Positions 29,032 through 39,876 of a DNA stretch of 64,000 bases are shown piece after piece. Numbering within the stretch: the first letter of the stretch is position 1; each line of letters starts with the position of its first letter. The DNA is from Macrostomum hystrix. Lineage: Eukaryota; Platyhelminthes; Macrostomidae. The notes below the pieces were generated by a model. That model was not told the DNA's origin. It was given only the letters and a program-made list of their open reading frames with translations, and made no database searches. The DNA is taken from the NCBI GenBank assembly GCA_950097015.1, contig CATNEN010000039.1, positions 11,510,001 to 11,574,000 on the forward strand, written 5' to 3'. A program made the position numbers and the translations under genes.

Positions 29032-30124
29032 GGTTGAGCTGCGCCTAATATTTAGGCTTGATCAGCGAAATTTAATAAATTCGCGTCAGGGTGTCTATAG
29101 TGGCATAGTTCCACCTGTTGTAGCCCTTGAAGGTCCAGTAAATCCGTCTAGATAAAGGTAGGTGACCACCGAAGACGGAGATGATGCAGGCACATTCGGG
29201 TGACATGCTGATCAATTTTTAATGCCTGGCAAGGCCGCACTGAGGCGCTGTGCAAATTCGTGTATAGGGGTGAATGAAATACACTAGCGCTTATGGGACA
29301 AATCTGGTCTTCGGCCAGATCACCATTGAATATCTCGACGGTCTGAAAAGATGCGTAACAAAAAGTTGACCCGTGTTCTTGAGTTTCGAGTGCTTGCGTT
29401 GCTCCGTTCGGGCGCAGCACAAAAGTTATCAGGGGGTGGGATATAAAATTTTTGTCACAAAAAATGAAAAATCCACCACTTGGATTTATCCTTATCCTTA
29501 TACAATTTGTAGTTCTCATATAACTCATAATAGAATATTCAGTAATTATATTATACCTAATGCATACTGTTGTGACGCAGCCCTCACCTCTGCGCTATTA
29601 TTTTCATCTCTTTCTCATTCCCTGCCCCGCCAGTCGGCTAGCGTGCCCCACCCCAGTTCATATGTATCGATCGCCCAGCCTACCCCTAATTGTTGAATGT
29701 ACATCTCACCCGCCTTGTGCGCTCTCGTACCCTACCCCCTGTTTGTTTTGTCGCTAAAGCCCGGAGTTCTGTGGTGCCAGCCTAGCTATATAGTTGTGCC
29801 CAGTTAATTAGACCCTGCAAACCTCGTCTGCCCACCAGTTACGAGACTGTATATCTTATTGCAAATAAAACCGACCGGCTACTAACTGTTGCATCAGCCG
29901 AGATACTGTGAGTTCTTTTCTGCCATTCCTTGGGAGACGGAACGGGTGGCACCCGACTGGGACCTGGGGCTGTCGCAGCTTCCCCAAAGGCTGTAGGACC
30001 GTGAGTCACAACAATACACAGACCTTCAAGGGCTACAACAGGTGGAAATAGGCCACTATGGACACCCTGACGTGAAGTTCTCTAATTTCACTGATCAAGC
30101 CTAAATATTAGGCGCAGCTCAACC
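29032..30124. mobile_element. Terminal-inverted-repeat element
   Basis: Two arms of about 104 nt, 29032-29135 and 30021-30124, are inverted copies of each other (both contain GGTTGAGCTGCGCCTAATAT, CAGGGTGTC and CCACCTGTTGTAGCCCTTGA in the left-arm sense). Without the inserted LTR the element is about 640 bp. The interior has no transposase frame, so it is non-autonomous. I could not identify flanking target duplications. Confidence 0.8.
29568..30013 (+). mobile_element. Solo LTR (446 bp)
   Basis: Starts TGTTGTGAC and ends GTCACAACA, perfect 9-nt inverted ends of the TG...CA type, flanked by a 4-bp duplication ATAC (29564-29567 and 30014-30017). An AATAAA at about 29865 fits an LTR polyadenylation site. 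No internal retrotransposon domain is adjacent, so this is a solo LTR left by recombination, inserted inside the inverted-repeat element. Confidence 0.85.
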
Positions 30125-30580
30125 GCAGTACACCATCGCCTAGGCTGTCAACCAATCAGTCACCACATAGAGCTTTTAGCATTCAGGCGCTGCCAACACC
30201 TCGATGTATGCCTATAAGTAGTATTTTAGGCAATCGACACACTGAAAAGTGCACAGTTCCTAATCGTAAACTTTTCAAGCCAGAATAGTGCAAACCAGTT
30301 TGCAGAGTGCAATGTACGAGCTAAAGACCATAGTTAGATAAGAACTCTCTGCATTCTTCATGCTGTCCCTGCGAGTCCTTAAATGCATTGCGAAGGACAA
30401 AAAATATAGCAGAAAAATAAACACACCTTACCTAACTGATAATAATGTAACAACAAATTACATTTACAAATGTTAGCTCTAGAAAATAATATTTTAGCTC
30501 GGGCCTAGCAACTAAATGATTAAATCCTGATCATACACGAATCACGATCTAAATAATCTAAATAGACACCAAGTCTATCA
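30125..30580. other. Unannotated spacer
   Basis: AT-rich sequence between the inverted-repeat element and the next array. Nothing recognised. Confidence 0.45.
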
Positions 30581-30582
30581 CA

Positions 30583-31215
30583 GTCTCCCTCTCACAATCT
30601 CCCTCTCACAATCTCCCTCTCACAATCCCCCTCACAATCTCCCTCTCACAATCCCCCTCACAATCTCCCTCTCACAGTCTCCCTCAAAATCTCCCTCAAA
30701 ATCTCCCTCTCACAGTCTCCCTCTCACAATCTCCCTCTCACAATCTCCCTCACAATCTCCCTCTCACAATCTCCCTCACAATCTCCCTCTCACAATCTCC
30801 CTCACAATCTCCCTCTCACAATCTCCCTCACAATCTCCCTCTCACAATCTCCCTCTCACAATCTCCCTCTCACAGTCTCCCTCTCATAATCTCGCTCTCA
30901 CAATCTCCCTCATAATCTCCCTTACAATCTCCCTCTCACAATCTCCCTCTCACAATCTCCCTTACAATTTCCCTCTCACAATCTCCCTCACAATCTCCCT
31001 CTCACAATCTCCCTTACAATTTCCCTCTCACAATCTCCCTCACAATCTCCCTCTCACAATCTCCCTCACAATCTCCCTCTCACAATCTCCCTCTCACAAT
31101 CTCCCTCTCACAGTCTCCCTCTCATAATCTCGCTCTCACAATCTCCCTCATAATCTCACTCTCACAATCTCCCTCGCAAAACCTCCCTCTCAACATCCTT
31201 CCTCCCACCCTCTGT
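30583..31215. repeat. 14-bp pyrimidine-rich minisatellite
   Basis: Around 50 units of TCTCACAATCTCCC with shorter CACAATCTCCCT forms alternating with the full unit, giving a higher-order pattern. A block including CATAATCTCGC occurs twice (about 30885 and 31125), which suggests a segmental duplication inside the array. Confidence 0.93.
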
Positions 31216-31333
31216 CCCTCTCACAATCCATCTCCTTTTTCTGCTGAAATGAAATTCAATAATTTTTGCCCGACTGTGTCAACTTTCCGGAATTAATTCA
31301 CGCGCGCATTTTAACGCAATTCGCAGCTCAATA

Positions 31334-31426
31334 ATGAGCTCAAAGATATTCAGCCCAGCTAATCTTTTGCTATTCTTGTCCGCAATTTGGCTGTTTCAAC
31401 CTTGCTGTGACCCTGAAGCTGATTAA
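31334..31426 (+). CDS. Short signal-peptide-like ORF (hypothetical)
   Basis: A 30-codon frame between two arrays begins MSSK and has the hydrophobic core LLLFLSAIWLF followed by CC, as in a secretory signal peptide. It could be a first exon (a GT follows within the frame near 31407) or a chance frame. No partner exon is visible before the next array at 31625. Confidence 0.2.
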   Translation: MSSKIFSPANLLLFLSAIWLFQPCCDPEAD

Positions 31427-31624
31427 ATGCCAAGTCCGCCCGACTATAGATTAGGCGCCCAAAAAAACGAAAAAGAACCTGCAGCAGCTGAAATATATCT
31501 TTTCAGAGTTGCTGGTCTCGCTAGACTGATTTTTTTGCTTTTAATTATTTTGCATTTGCGCAGCAATATAAAAATCCCTCTAATTATAGATTGCATCCAG
31601 GTATCAGTAAAATGCCCCAGAAGG

Positions 31625-33605
31625 AGACAGTAGGTGTCTACTTTCCTATCATCACCTCTACTTTCCTATCCTTCTGTCTACTTTCCTAATCTGAAGTCTA
31701 ATTTCCTAATCTGAAGTCTAATTTCCTAATCTCGTGTCTAATTTCCTAATCTCGTGTCTAATTTCCTAATCTCGTGTCTAGTTTCCTAATCACTTGTCTA
31801 ATTTCCTAATCTCGTGTCTAATTTCCTAATCTCGTGTCTAATTTCCTAATCTCTTGTCTAATTTCCTAATCTCTTGTCTAGTTTTCTAACCTCTTGTCTA
31901 ATTTCCTAATCTCGTGTCAAATTTCCTAATCTCGTGTCTTATTTCCTAATCTCGTGTCTAATTTCCTAATCTCGTGTCTAATTTCCTAATCTCGTGTCTA
32001 ATTTCCTAATCTCTTGTCTAATTTCCTAATCTCTTGTCTAGTTTTCTAACCTCTTGTCTAATTTCCTAATCTCGTGTCAAATTTCCTAATCTCGTGTCTT
32101 ATTTCCTAATCTCGTGTCTAATTTCCTAATCTCGTGTCTAATTTCCTAATCTCGTGTCTAATTTCCTAATCTCGTGTCTAATTTCCTAATCTCTTGTCTA
32201 GTTTTCTAACCTCTTGTCTAATTTCCTAATCTCGTGTCTAATTTCCTAATCTCGTGTCTTATTTCCTAATCTCGTGTCTAATTTCCTAATCTCGTGTCTA
32301 ATTTCCTAATCTCGTGTCTAATTTCCTAATCTCTTGTCTAATTTCCTAATGTCGTGTCTAATTTCCTATTCTCGTGTCTAATTTCCTAATCTCGTGTCTA
32401 ATTTCCTAATGTCGTGTCTAATTTCTTATTCTCGTGTCTAATTTCCTAATCTCGTGTCTAATTTCCTAATCTCTTGTCTAGTTTTCTAACCTCTTGTCTT
32501 ATTTCCTAATCTCGTGTCTAATTTCCTAATCTCGTGTCTACTTTCCTAATCTCGTGTCTAATTTCCTAATCTCGTGTCTAATTTCCTAATCTCGTGTCTA
32601 ATTTCCTAATCTCTTGTCTAATTTCCTAATGTCGTGTCTAATTTCCTATTCTCGTGCCTAATTTCCTAATCTCGTGTCTAATTTCCTAATGTCGTGTCTA
32701 ATTTCCTATTCTCGTGTCTAATTTCCTAATCTCGTGTCTAATTTCCTAATGTCGTGTCTAATTTCCTATTCTCGTGTCTAATTTCCTAATCTCGTGTCTA
32801 ATTTCCTAATCTCTTGTCTGGTTTCCTAATCTCTTGTCTAATTTCCTAATGTCGTGTCTAATTTCCTATTCTCGTGTCTAATTTCCTAATCTCGTGTCTA
32901 ATTTCCTAATGTCGTGTCTAATTTCCTATTCTCGTGTCTACTTTCCTAATCTCGTGTCTAATTTCCTAATCTCTTGTCTGGTTTCCTAATCTCTTGTCTA
33001 ATTTCCTAATCTCGTGTCTAATTTCCTAATCAAGTGTCTAATTTCCTAATGTCGTGTCTAATTTCCTAATGTCATGTCTAATTTCCTATTCTCGTGTCTA
33101 ATTTCATAATCTCGTGTCTAATTTCCTAATGTCGTGTCTAATTTCCTAATCTCGTGTCTAATTTCCTAATCAAGTGTCTAATTTCCTTATGTCGTGTCTA
33201 ATTTCCTAATCTCGTGTCTAATTTCCTAATCAAGTGTCTAATTTCCTTATGTCGTGTCTAATTTCCTAATCTCGTGTCTAATTTCCTCATCTCGTGTCTA
33301 ATTTCCTCATCTCGTGTCTAATTTACTAATCTCGTGTCTAGTTTCCTAATCTCTTGTCTAATTTCCTAATGTCGTGTCTAATTTCCTCATCTCGTGTCTA
33401 ATTTCCTAATCTCGTGTCTAATTTCCTAATCTCGTGTCTAATTTCCTAATGTCGTGTCTAATTTCCTCATCTCGTGTCTAATTTCCTAATCTCGTGTCTA
33501 AGTTCCTAATCTCGTGTCTAATTTCCTAATCTCGTGTCTAAGTTCCTAATCTCGTGTCTAATTTCCTATCCTTCTGACTACTTTCATATTCTCCTGTCTA
33601 CTTGT
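31625..33605. repeat. 20-bp minisatellite, about 2 kb
   Basis: About 98 copies of TCTAATTTCCTAATCTCGTG. Variants (CTCTTG, GTCGTG, TATTCTCGTG, AATCAAGTG, GTTTTCTAACC) recur in the same multi-unit order, for example around 31860-32060, 32180-32220 and 32470-32500, showing higher-order expansion. Confidence 0.96.
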
Positions 33606-34435
33606 CTTTGCCTACCTGTCTACTTCTCTATCCATTAGTATACTATTACAATTTTTTTCTACTTCGGTCTTATAATGTGTTCTCTGTCCATTTTTCAATG
33701 TACTCAAGTTTCTATTTTCGGTTATATTCACTTTTCTACATTTCATCAACCTACGAGCTGTTATCTGGATAACAGTCCGAACTGGTACAATAGAATTTTT
33801 TAAAAAATACGTATTTATAAAAAGACAGTCTAACGGCATCTTAGAGTTAGGCATTTCAAATGCAAGCTAAATCTGAATCATTTACGACAGCCATGCAGCT
33901 ACGTAGTAAAAATAAATTTTAGGTATAGGCTGTGCGTGTGACATTGCACTGAACCCAACACTGCACTGTACAGAGATTACTCTGTACAGTCTGTACACTT
34001 CCAGATTGTAAATTCTTCCCCTCTCAACTCCTCTGACCAGCTTCCAGGTTTAGATCCCACGCAGGGATATAGGAGATGAGTTCTTCGAGGCTTCATCTGA
34101 GCTGAGATGGGCAAGAAAACTCATCCGCCTGTGAGACTGGGGGGTAGGGCAGGAAATTAGGAAATTACTAATGGAAAAGGCCAGCCTCGAGTCGTAAGTG
34201 GATAGGCAAGGCACGTAGGCAATTCGGACCCCACACTGTAGACTCTAAGCTTGGTAATATTTATAATGAGTCTGAGTCATGCAACGAGTTATATTGCTAC
34301 AATCTAAGTAATGGCTGATATGTAGCATTATAGCTTTAAAGCTGCACCAGGAGCTGCACACTTTGTGTACTTTTCTTCGTTGTCACTTTTGCTGATTTTT
34401 GCGTCTTAAAATTTTAAAACAGACAGAGAGAGGTC
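33606..34435. other. Unannotated spacer
   Basis: Mixed-composition spacer. Several short frames have no coding character. Confidence 0.45.
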
Positions 34436-34439
34436 ATAA

Positions 34440-35295
34440 AACACGTTTCTCTACTCTCTCTCCTCTCTCTCCTCTCTCACCTCTCTCATCTCTCTCACAC
34501 CTCTCTATCACCTCTCTCTCACCTCTTATTCACCTCTCTCTCCTCTCTGTCCTCTCTCTCCTCTCTCACCTCTCTATCACCTCTCTATCACCTCTCTCTC
34601 CTCTCTGTCCTCTCTCTCCTCTCTCCTCTCTCACCTCTCTCTCCTCTCTGTCCTCTCTCTCCTCTCTGTCCTCTCTCTCCTCTCTCCTCTCTCACCTCTC
34701 TCGCCTCTCTCTCCTCTCTGTCCTCTCTCTCCTCTCTCCTCTCTCACCTCTCTCGCCTCTCTCTCCTCTCTGTCCTCTCTCTCCTCTCTCTCCTCTCTGT
34801 CGTCTCTATCACCTCTCTCTCCTCTCTCTCCTCTCTGTCCTCTCTCTCCTCTCTCTCCTCTCTGTCGTCTCTATCACCTCTCTCTCCTCTCTCTCCTCTC
34901 TGTCCTCTCTCTCCTCTCTCTCCTCTCTGTCGTCTCTATCACCTCTCTCTCCTCTCTGTCCTCTCTGTCCTCTCTCTCCTCTCTCATCTCTCTCACCTCT
35001 CTCTCCTCTCTGTCCTCTCTCTCCTCTCTCATCTCTCTCACCTCTCTCTCCTCTCTGTCCTCTCTCTCCTCTCTCACCTCTCTCTCACCTCTCTCTCCTC
35101 TCTCTCCTCTCTCTCCTCTCTCCTCTCTCTCCTCTCTGTCCTCTCTGTCCTCTCTATCACCTCTCTCTCCTCTCTCCTCTCTCACCTCTCTCTCCTCTCT
35201 CTCTGTCTCATGTCGCATCTCTCTCACCTCTCTCCCCCTCTCTCCCCTCTCTCACCTCTCTCACCTCTTTATCCCATCTCTCTCTCTCATCAGGG
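34440..35295. repeat. CT-rich tandem repeat
   Basis: About 850 nt of CTCTCTCTCCTCTCTGTC-type units, almost wholly pyrimidine on the plus strand. A 300-codon Leu/Ser frame crosses it and its complement gives an Arg/Glu frame; both are artefacts. It ends about 280 nt before the first of the two tandem genes. Confidence 0.94.
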
Positions 35296-35575
35296 AGATA
35301 AAAGATGCACCGCCATCTGCATTGGTCGGATATGGATGTAACTTTTTAGCCGTTCGCTAGACCAGCCAATGCTTGTACACTGAAGCATAGCTTACTAGAC
35401 GTGCTGCTATTGGCTAACAGATAACTAGGCTATGTGTGTGCATTTCCTTGCGCAGACAGGAATTTATATTTAATAGGGCCGGGCAAAGCTTCAAATTCGA
35501 CTATCTACCACCGCCGGTCGGAAAGTCGACTAAAAATTAGAGTCGAAACAGCCAGCCCACCGATAGTCGCCAAGC

Positions 35576-35887
35576 ATGACGAAAGGCCACCCTGGAACTC
35601 CGGTGTCTCTGTCGTTTTTTCAGACGGTCGGTAAAATTACTCGCTCAATCGACAGCATTCCACTGCTAGCCGCTCTGGGCACAGCTGCCACCATAATGAC
35701 TGGCTTCATCATCTACCAGTTCGCTGAACGGCCAGACTTCAAGGCGCTCCGCTTTGCCAGCAATGCCCAGGAGGGCATCAATAAGCCGCTAGGCTACCAC
35801 AGCAACCGACTATTTCACGCCGGCATGAAGAAGGAAGATCCGACGCCGACTGAGATCAAGGACATCATCAAGTCTGTGCGGGGCTAG
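35576..35887 (+). CDS. Small single-span membrane protein, copy 1
   Basis: 103 residues in one exon. One predicted transmembrane segment, about residues 32-51 (SIPLLAALGTAATIMTGFII), is followed by YQF and a PDFKALR motif, then KPLGYHSNRL and KEDPTP, and a basic C-terminus (IIKSVRG). The layout (short N-terminus, one span, PD motif after it) is like the NDUFA4/B12D family of small mitochondrial proteins, but the similarity is weak and I do not assign it. Its paralogue is at 37080. The bases before the ATG (CCAAGC) are nearly the same in both copies (CCAAAC). A CT-rich array lies upstream. Confidence 0.75.
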   Translation: MTKGHPGTPVSLSFFQTVGKITRSIDSIPLLAALGTAATIMTGFIIYQFAERPDFKALRFASNAQEGINKPLGYHSNRLFHAGMKKEDPTPTEIKDIIKSVRG

Positions 35888-36304
35888 TAAAAGTCTGCAG
35901 AGTAAAATTACAGTAAACAAAAACTGAACTGTGTTGGGCGCGCATTGCTTTGCACTGAAATACTTACTAAATACCATTAGCATTAGCAAGCTTTCATTTA
36001 GTGCACAAAATAACTTCTTAAGACAATTTTCTTTCGATTGAAGCTTTCAATTAATTTTCTTTAAGAAAAAGCGACAGTGAATTTAAAGCTGCACGTTTCC
36101 TTTCGTTTCCGCTTTTTATATGACTCATATTTTCGTTAGTGTAGTCCAAATTAACTACTGTTGATACCCTGAAATTGATCATAAAATATAAATTTTATAA
36201 CTGCTAGATTTAGTAAAGAGTTTAAATGTTGTTGCTGTGAAAATATAGTGTTCGCTAATTATTATTAAATTTTTTAATATATAATTATTCTTACTTTACA
36301 AAAA

Positions 36305-36800
36305 ATTCAATGGAGAGAGATAAATGAGTAGAGATCCATGAAACGGATCGATAAAATAGTAGATATCGATAGACGTTTCGATAAATAAGTAGAGATCGAT
36401 AAAACGGATCGATAAATAATCGATAACTCGACATCGATAAATGATTAGAGATCGATAAATAATTGGAGATCGATAAAACGGATCGATAAATGATTAGAGA
36501 CCGATAAAACGGATCGATAAATAATTGGAGATCGATAAAACGGATCGATAAATGCGTAGAGATCGATAATGATTAGAGATCGATAAATGATTAGAGATCG
36601 ATAAAACGGATCGATAAATGAGTAGAGATCGATAAATGATTAGAGATCGATAAAACGGATCGATAAATAATTGGAGATCGATAAAACGGATCGATAAATG
36701 AGTAGAGATCAATAAATGATTAGAGACCGATAAAACGGATCGATAAAGGAGTTGAGATCAATAAAATGGATCGATAATGGGTGTAAAGATAGATCTGATC
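36305..36800. repeat. ATCGAT-rich tandem repeat
   Basis: Irregular array of two modules, GATCGATAAATGATTAGA and GATCGATAAAACG, alternating between the two tandem genes. It contains dozens of ATCGAT palindromes. Confidence 0.9.
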
Positions 36801-37079
36801 GGTCATTAAGTAGAGATAGAAAATTTATCGATTCAAATAGATAAACAGATCGATGTGTGAACGTCACTGCATCGAAACCCCTTGCTTAAGAGCATGGTTT
36901 GAGTGTGATTCGACTCTTATATTGCACTTCTATTCAGATGAGTTCTAGAAATGAAATGTCTATGGTAAATGCATAAAATCTATCACAGATAGGTACTGGG
37001 ATTTTCGCTAATAAAACACAAAACGCTGATTACTTGATTGAGGCTAGTTTGAAAAGTAAACTAGACAAAACTGCCAAAC

Positions 37080-37391
37080 ATGACGAAGGGTAGAGCTGGC
37101 ACTCATGTAGCCCTGACTTTGATGCAGACGGTAGGCAAAATTACTCGGTCAATCGACAGCATTCCACTGCTGGCCGCTCTGGGCACAGCTGCTACCATGA
37201 TGACTGGCTTTATCATCTACCAGTTCTCAAATCGACCCGATTTCAAGGCACTGCGCACTTACAGCAATGCCACTGACAACATTGATAAGCCGATCGGTTA
37301 CCATAGCAACCGACTGAATCGCGCGGGAATGAGGAAGGAGGATCCGACACCACAGGCTATCAAGGACATTATCAAATCGGTGCGCAATTAA
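37080..37391 (+). CDS. Small single-span membrane protein, copy 2
   Basis: 103 residues, about three quarters identical to the protein at 35576. The block QTVGKITRSIDSIPLLAALG and the span are nearly identical; the region after PDFKALR differs more (TYSNATDNIDKP against FASNAQEGINKP), while GYHSNRL and KEDPTP are kept. Most differences are conservative and the frame is intact, so both copies look functional. An AATAAA overlaps the region just after the stop and another lies near 37536. Tandem duplication is the simplest origin. Function is unassigned; a mitochondrial inner-membrane role is only a suggestion. Confidence 0.75.
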   Translation: MTKGRAGTHVALTLMQTVGKITRSIDSIPLLAALGTAATMMTGFIIYQFSNRPDFKALRTYSNATDNIDKPIGYHSNRLNRAGMRKEDPTPQAIKDIIKSVRN

Positions 37392-37890
37392 ATAAAAAAA
37401 CTAATTTTCTACTACTAACAAAGACTTTGCAACTCATATTAGCTTAATTGTACTTAACAAAGTTTCCTAACACCAACTAGTACGCCTAGTAGCTATAATA
37501 AGACTGCGAAGAAAGTATTTGAGAAATAAGATGAAATAAAATTCGACTAACATGCATTTATATTATTAAAGCATAAATTTGAATTCGTTATTTTACCTTA
37601 AAAGGCCTGCTAAAAAGGGCGGTTTAAGTTGTGAGGGCCAGGGTACACTGCAAGGTTGCAATACTAGACTAGCAGCCAAAATAGTTCTATTTTTAGTGCA
37701 AGGACGTGAGGTCTAAGCAGCGCAATACGAGCTATACAGCTTTATGGCCAGCTGTGTGTAGTAATAAATTACTGCTGGCCTATAGGACGATTGTAAATTT
37801 CTTGCCAAAGGGAACTAGTGTAAATGTTGCTTCTAGTTTTTAGTGTGGTCCGCAATCAACAGTAATTTTAGTGACATATTAGACTCCTGA
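37392..37890. other. 3' region and spacer
   Basis: Probable 3' UTR of copy 2 followed by AT-rich spacer with nothing recognised. Confidence 0.45.
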
Positions 37891-37891
37891 A

Positions 37892-38189
37892 CAGGCACAC
37901 ACTCACACAGGGTGTGTACATCTGCCCCTGAATTTCTTCTCATTGTCAGGCCTTTGACACACTTTCAAAGATGGTGAGCGGTCTAACGGATTTACCTTTT
38001 GCAACAACATCCCTGAGCTCGATTCCGCGGCACATTGATTTGGGGGCGCTGCCGCGGAGAGAAGGCGTGGTGGCTTGTCGTGCAATTTACACCCTTACGA
38101 GGCCAACCTCCAAGGCACAGTGAGAGTGTACACTGCCTGACGATGAGAAAGTCAAGGCATATGTACACACATGTTTGAGTGTGTGCCTG
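37892..38189. mobile_element. MITE (298 bp)
   Basis: Begins CAGGCACACACTCA and ends TGAGTGTGTGCCTG. The inverted ends continue inward for roughly 55 nt (GTGTGTACAT.TGCC, then TTCTCAT.GTCAGGC). No coding capacity. A diverged relative is at 9130 and an inverted partial copy at about 38340-38450. Target duplication not identified. Confidence 0.75.
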
Positions 38190-38930
38190 AGTACGGTATC
38201 TGTGTGCGTGTGTGCTCAGGAGTCAACGAAATGGGCGGAATTGCCTCCTGGCTGGCTGCGGGTCCAGTGTCACCAAATGATGTGCCATTGCCTACAGCCC
38301 TTCTGCAAATACAATTATTATTTGTGAACAATTTATGCCGTGGGGTTGGCAGTTAACGGCGTAAATTGCACGACAAGCCACCACGCCTTATCTCCGCAGC
38401 TGCGCCAAAAAAAGAATCTGACCTCGCTGCGAAATTGAGCTCAGGAGTTCTGAGTTCATGTATGAATACATCTATTGGTTTACATAAGCTATTACGGGAA
38501 GCTTCGGTTAGAATATTAAAGGATACAAACATTATTAGAAAAAATAGAACAAGCAATGGAATAGCAGCAAAAATGTTCCCTAAACATACTACTTACATTT
38601 AGCATTGATACTAGTAGCGAGGATAGTAACTTGCTTTTTAAAGCGCCATAAATGGCATACAATAAAATAACCCCATTTTAAATTAAAAACTAGACATTGG
38701 CACCCTACAATGCCATATTTCTAATTTCCGTGTCAAAGCAAAAGTCAGGTGAAAGAAAGTTATCAAAACCAGGAAGACAATTATTTTCAAGGAACACCAG
38801 GTAGTGCAAATTGACAATGAGCCAGTACTACCTCATGAGGTTGCCATGCCAACCATATATTCGGTTATCATCAAGAGATTCAATTTTGAGCCGTTAAACT
38901 TGGTTAAAATCGCAGTAGAAAGGCTATAAC
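38190..38930. other. Spacer with inverted MITE fragment
   Basis: The stretch 38358-38450 (AATTGCACGACAAGCCACCA, then CTCCGC.GC.GCGCC and GAGCTCAGG) matches the reverse complement of the MITE interior at about 38000-38090. The rest is AT-rich and empty. Confidence 0.5.
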
Positions 38931-38934
38931 CGGT

Positions 38935-39461
38935 GGTGCAAGCTGTTTCTGTTCGATCGGTTCAGCCAACGAGTGCAGTCGGAGGCCAGCTGCACTAATC
39001 ACGTGACCGTGTATGTGAGATCAGCGGCACGACTGTCAGATGGCAGTCTGGGTCCGCCCGGCTACGAGTTCTCTCGGTTCGGCACCTCCTACAAGGCGTC
39101 GGCTGCACCAGCTCTCAACTGAACCGACGCCCTCGCCAGGTGCAGCCAAGAAGCCGGACTGACGAAGCCCGCAGACGCTCTGGACCCTGATAAGGCTCGG
39201 CATCTCGCGTTGATCAAGAACGCGTTCAATGCACCAGCTCAGAGCCTGTTTCTGGGAGGACAGCAGATGCCGGGGTCCGTGAACGTGACGCAAGGCTGGC
39301 TGTGGAAGTGTTGCAACCTCAGCATCCGCGGTGACATCTGGGAGCCGGTAGGTCGAACAGCGGCCTGCCTAGTCAGGGCTGCGTCAGGAACAACTGGCAT
39401 CGACAGTACTCAGCGCGGCTACAGCCTGAAGTACGTCTGCGAGTGCCTGAGTGTGTTCTGA
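38935..39461 (+). pseudogene. C-type lectin-like domain, interrupted by TGA
   Basis: One reading frame from about 38935 to the stop at 39459-39461 contains Cys-rich extracellular sequence. It includes YEFSRFGTSYK, then TDALARCSQEAG, FLGGQQ, GWLWKCCN, DIWEPVG, a Cys in ACLVRA, and KYVCECL at the end. This is the order of landmarks of a C-type lectin-like domain. The frame is broken once, by TGA at 39120-39122, where the pattern N-x-T-D-A-L-A-R-C suggests a former tryptophan (TGG). There is no signal peptide or start in the frame. It is most likely a recent pseudogene or a disabled allele; a sequencing error is possible. Confidence 0.6.
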
Positions 39462-39876
39462 ACTACACGTTGTTGCAGAGACAGTAATGGATAACAGTCG
39501 CAAACATAATTTGTGGTTAATTCTTATCAATTTTTTTCATTCTTGATGTGACTTAATTAGTTTGTTTCATAAAAGTTCCAAAGTCTCTAAATGTGAAAGA
39601 TGTGAAATTCACATGCAGTTCCATGAAAGTAGAACGTATGACAGACGAAGTCACAAGTGCAAAATTGGAACAGAAGTGAAGAGAAACATTGGGCACAATC
39701 TTGTCGCGGCGCATTGATAAGCGATCACATTTCTGTGACTTTCACATAGCGCTGCTCAGAGAGCGCATAAATGCAGAGCTTCCACGGGTCAGCGAATCGA
39801 ATCGACAAGCCGACAGGTCCAGGACAGCCATCACTAGCGAGCTGCAGTCACACCGCACCAGTTCAAAGCCACCAGA
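39462..39876. other. Ferritin upstream region
   Basis: Contains the probable ferritin promoter and 5' UTR; a weak TATA-like CATAAAT lies at about 39765. No iron-responsive element with a CAGTGN loop is visible. Confidence 0.45.

Noticed and set aside
31625-33605. CRISPR-like regular repeats
   Set aside because: Units are contiguous with no unique spacers; this is a eukaryotic minisatellite.
39120-39122. TGA read as selenocysteine in the lectin-like frame
   Set aside because: No SECIS-like hairpin recognised, and the aligned position in the family is normally tryptophan.
39462-39876. Iron-responsive element in the ferritin 5' region
   Set aside because: No CAGTGN loop with a flanking 5-bp stem and bulged C found; a CACATTTCTGTG hairpin does not fit.
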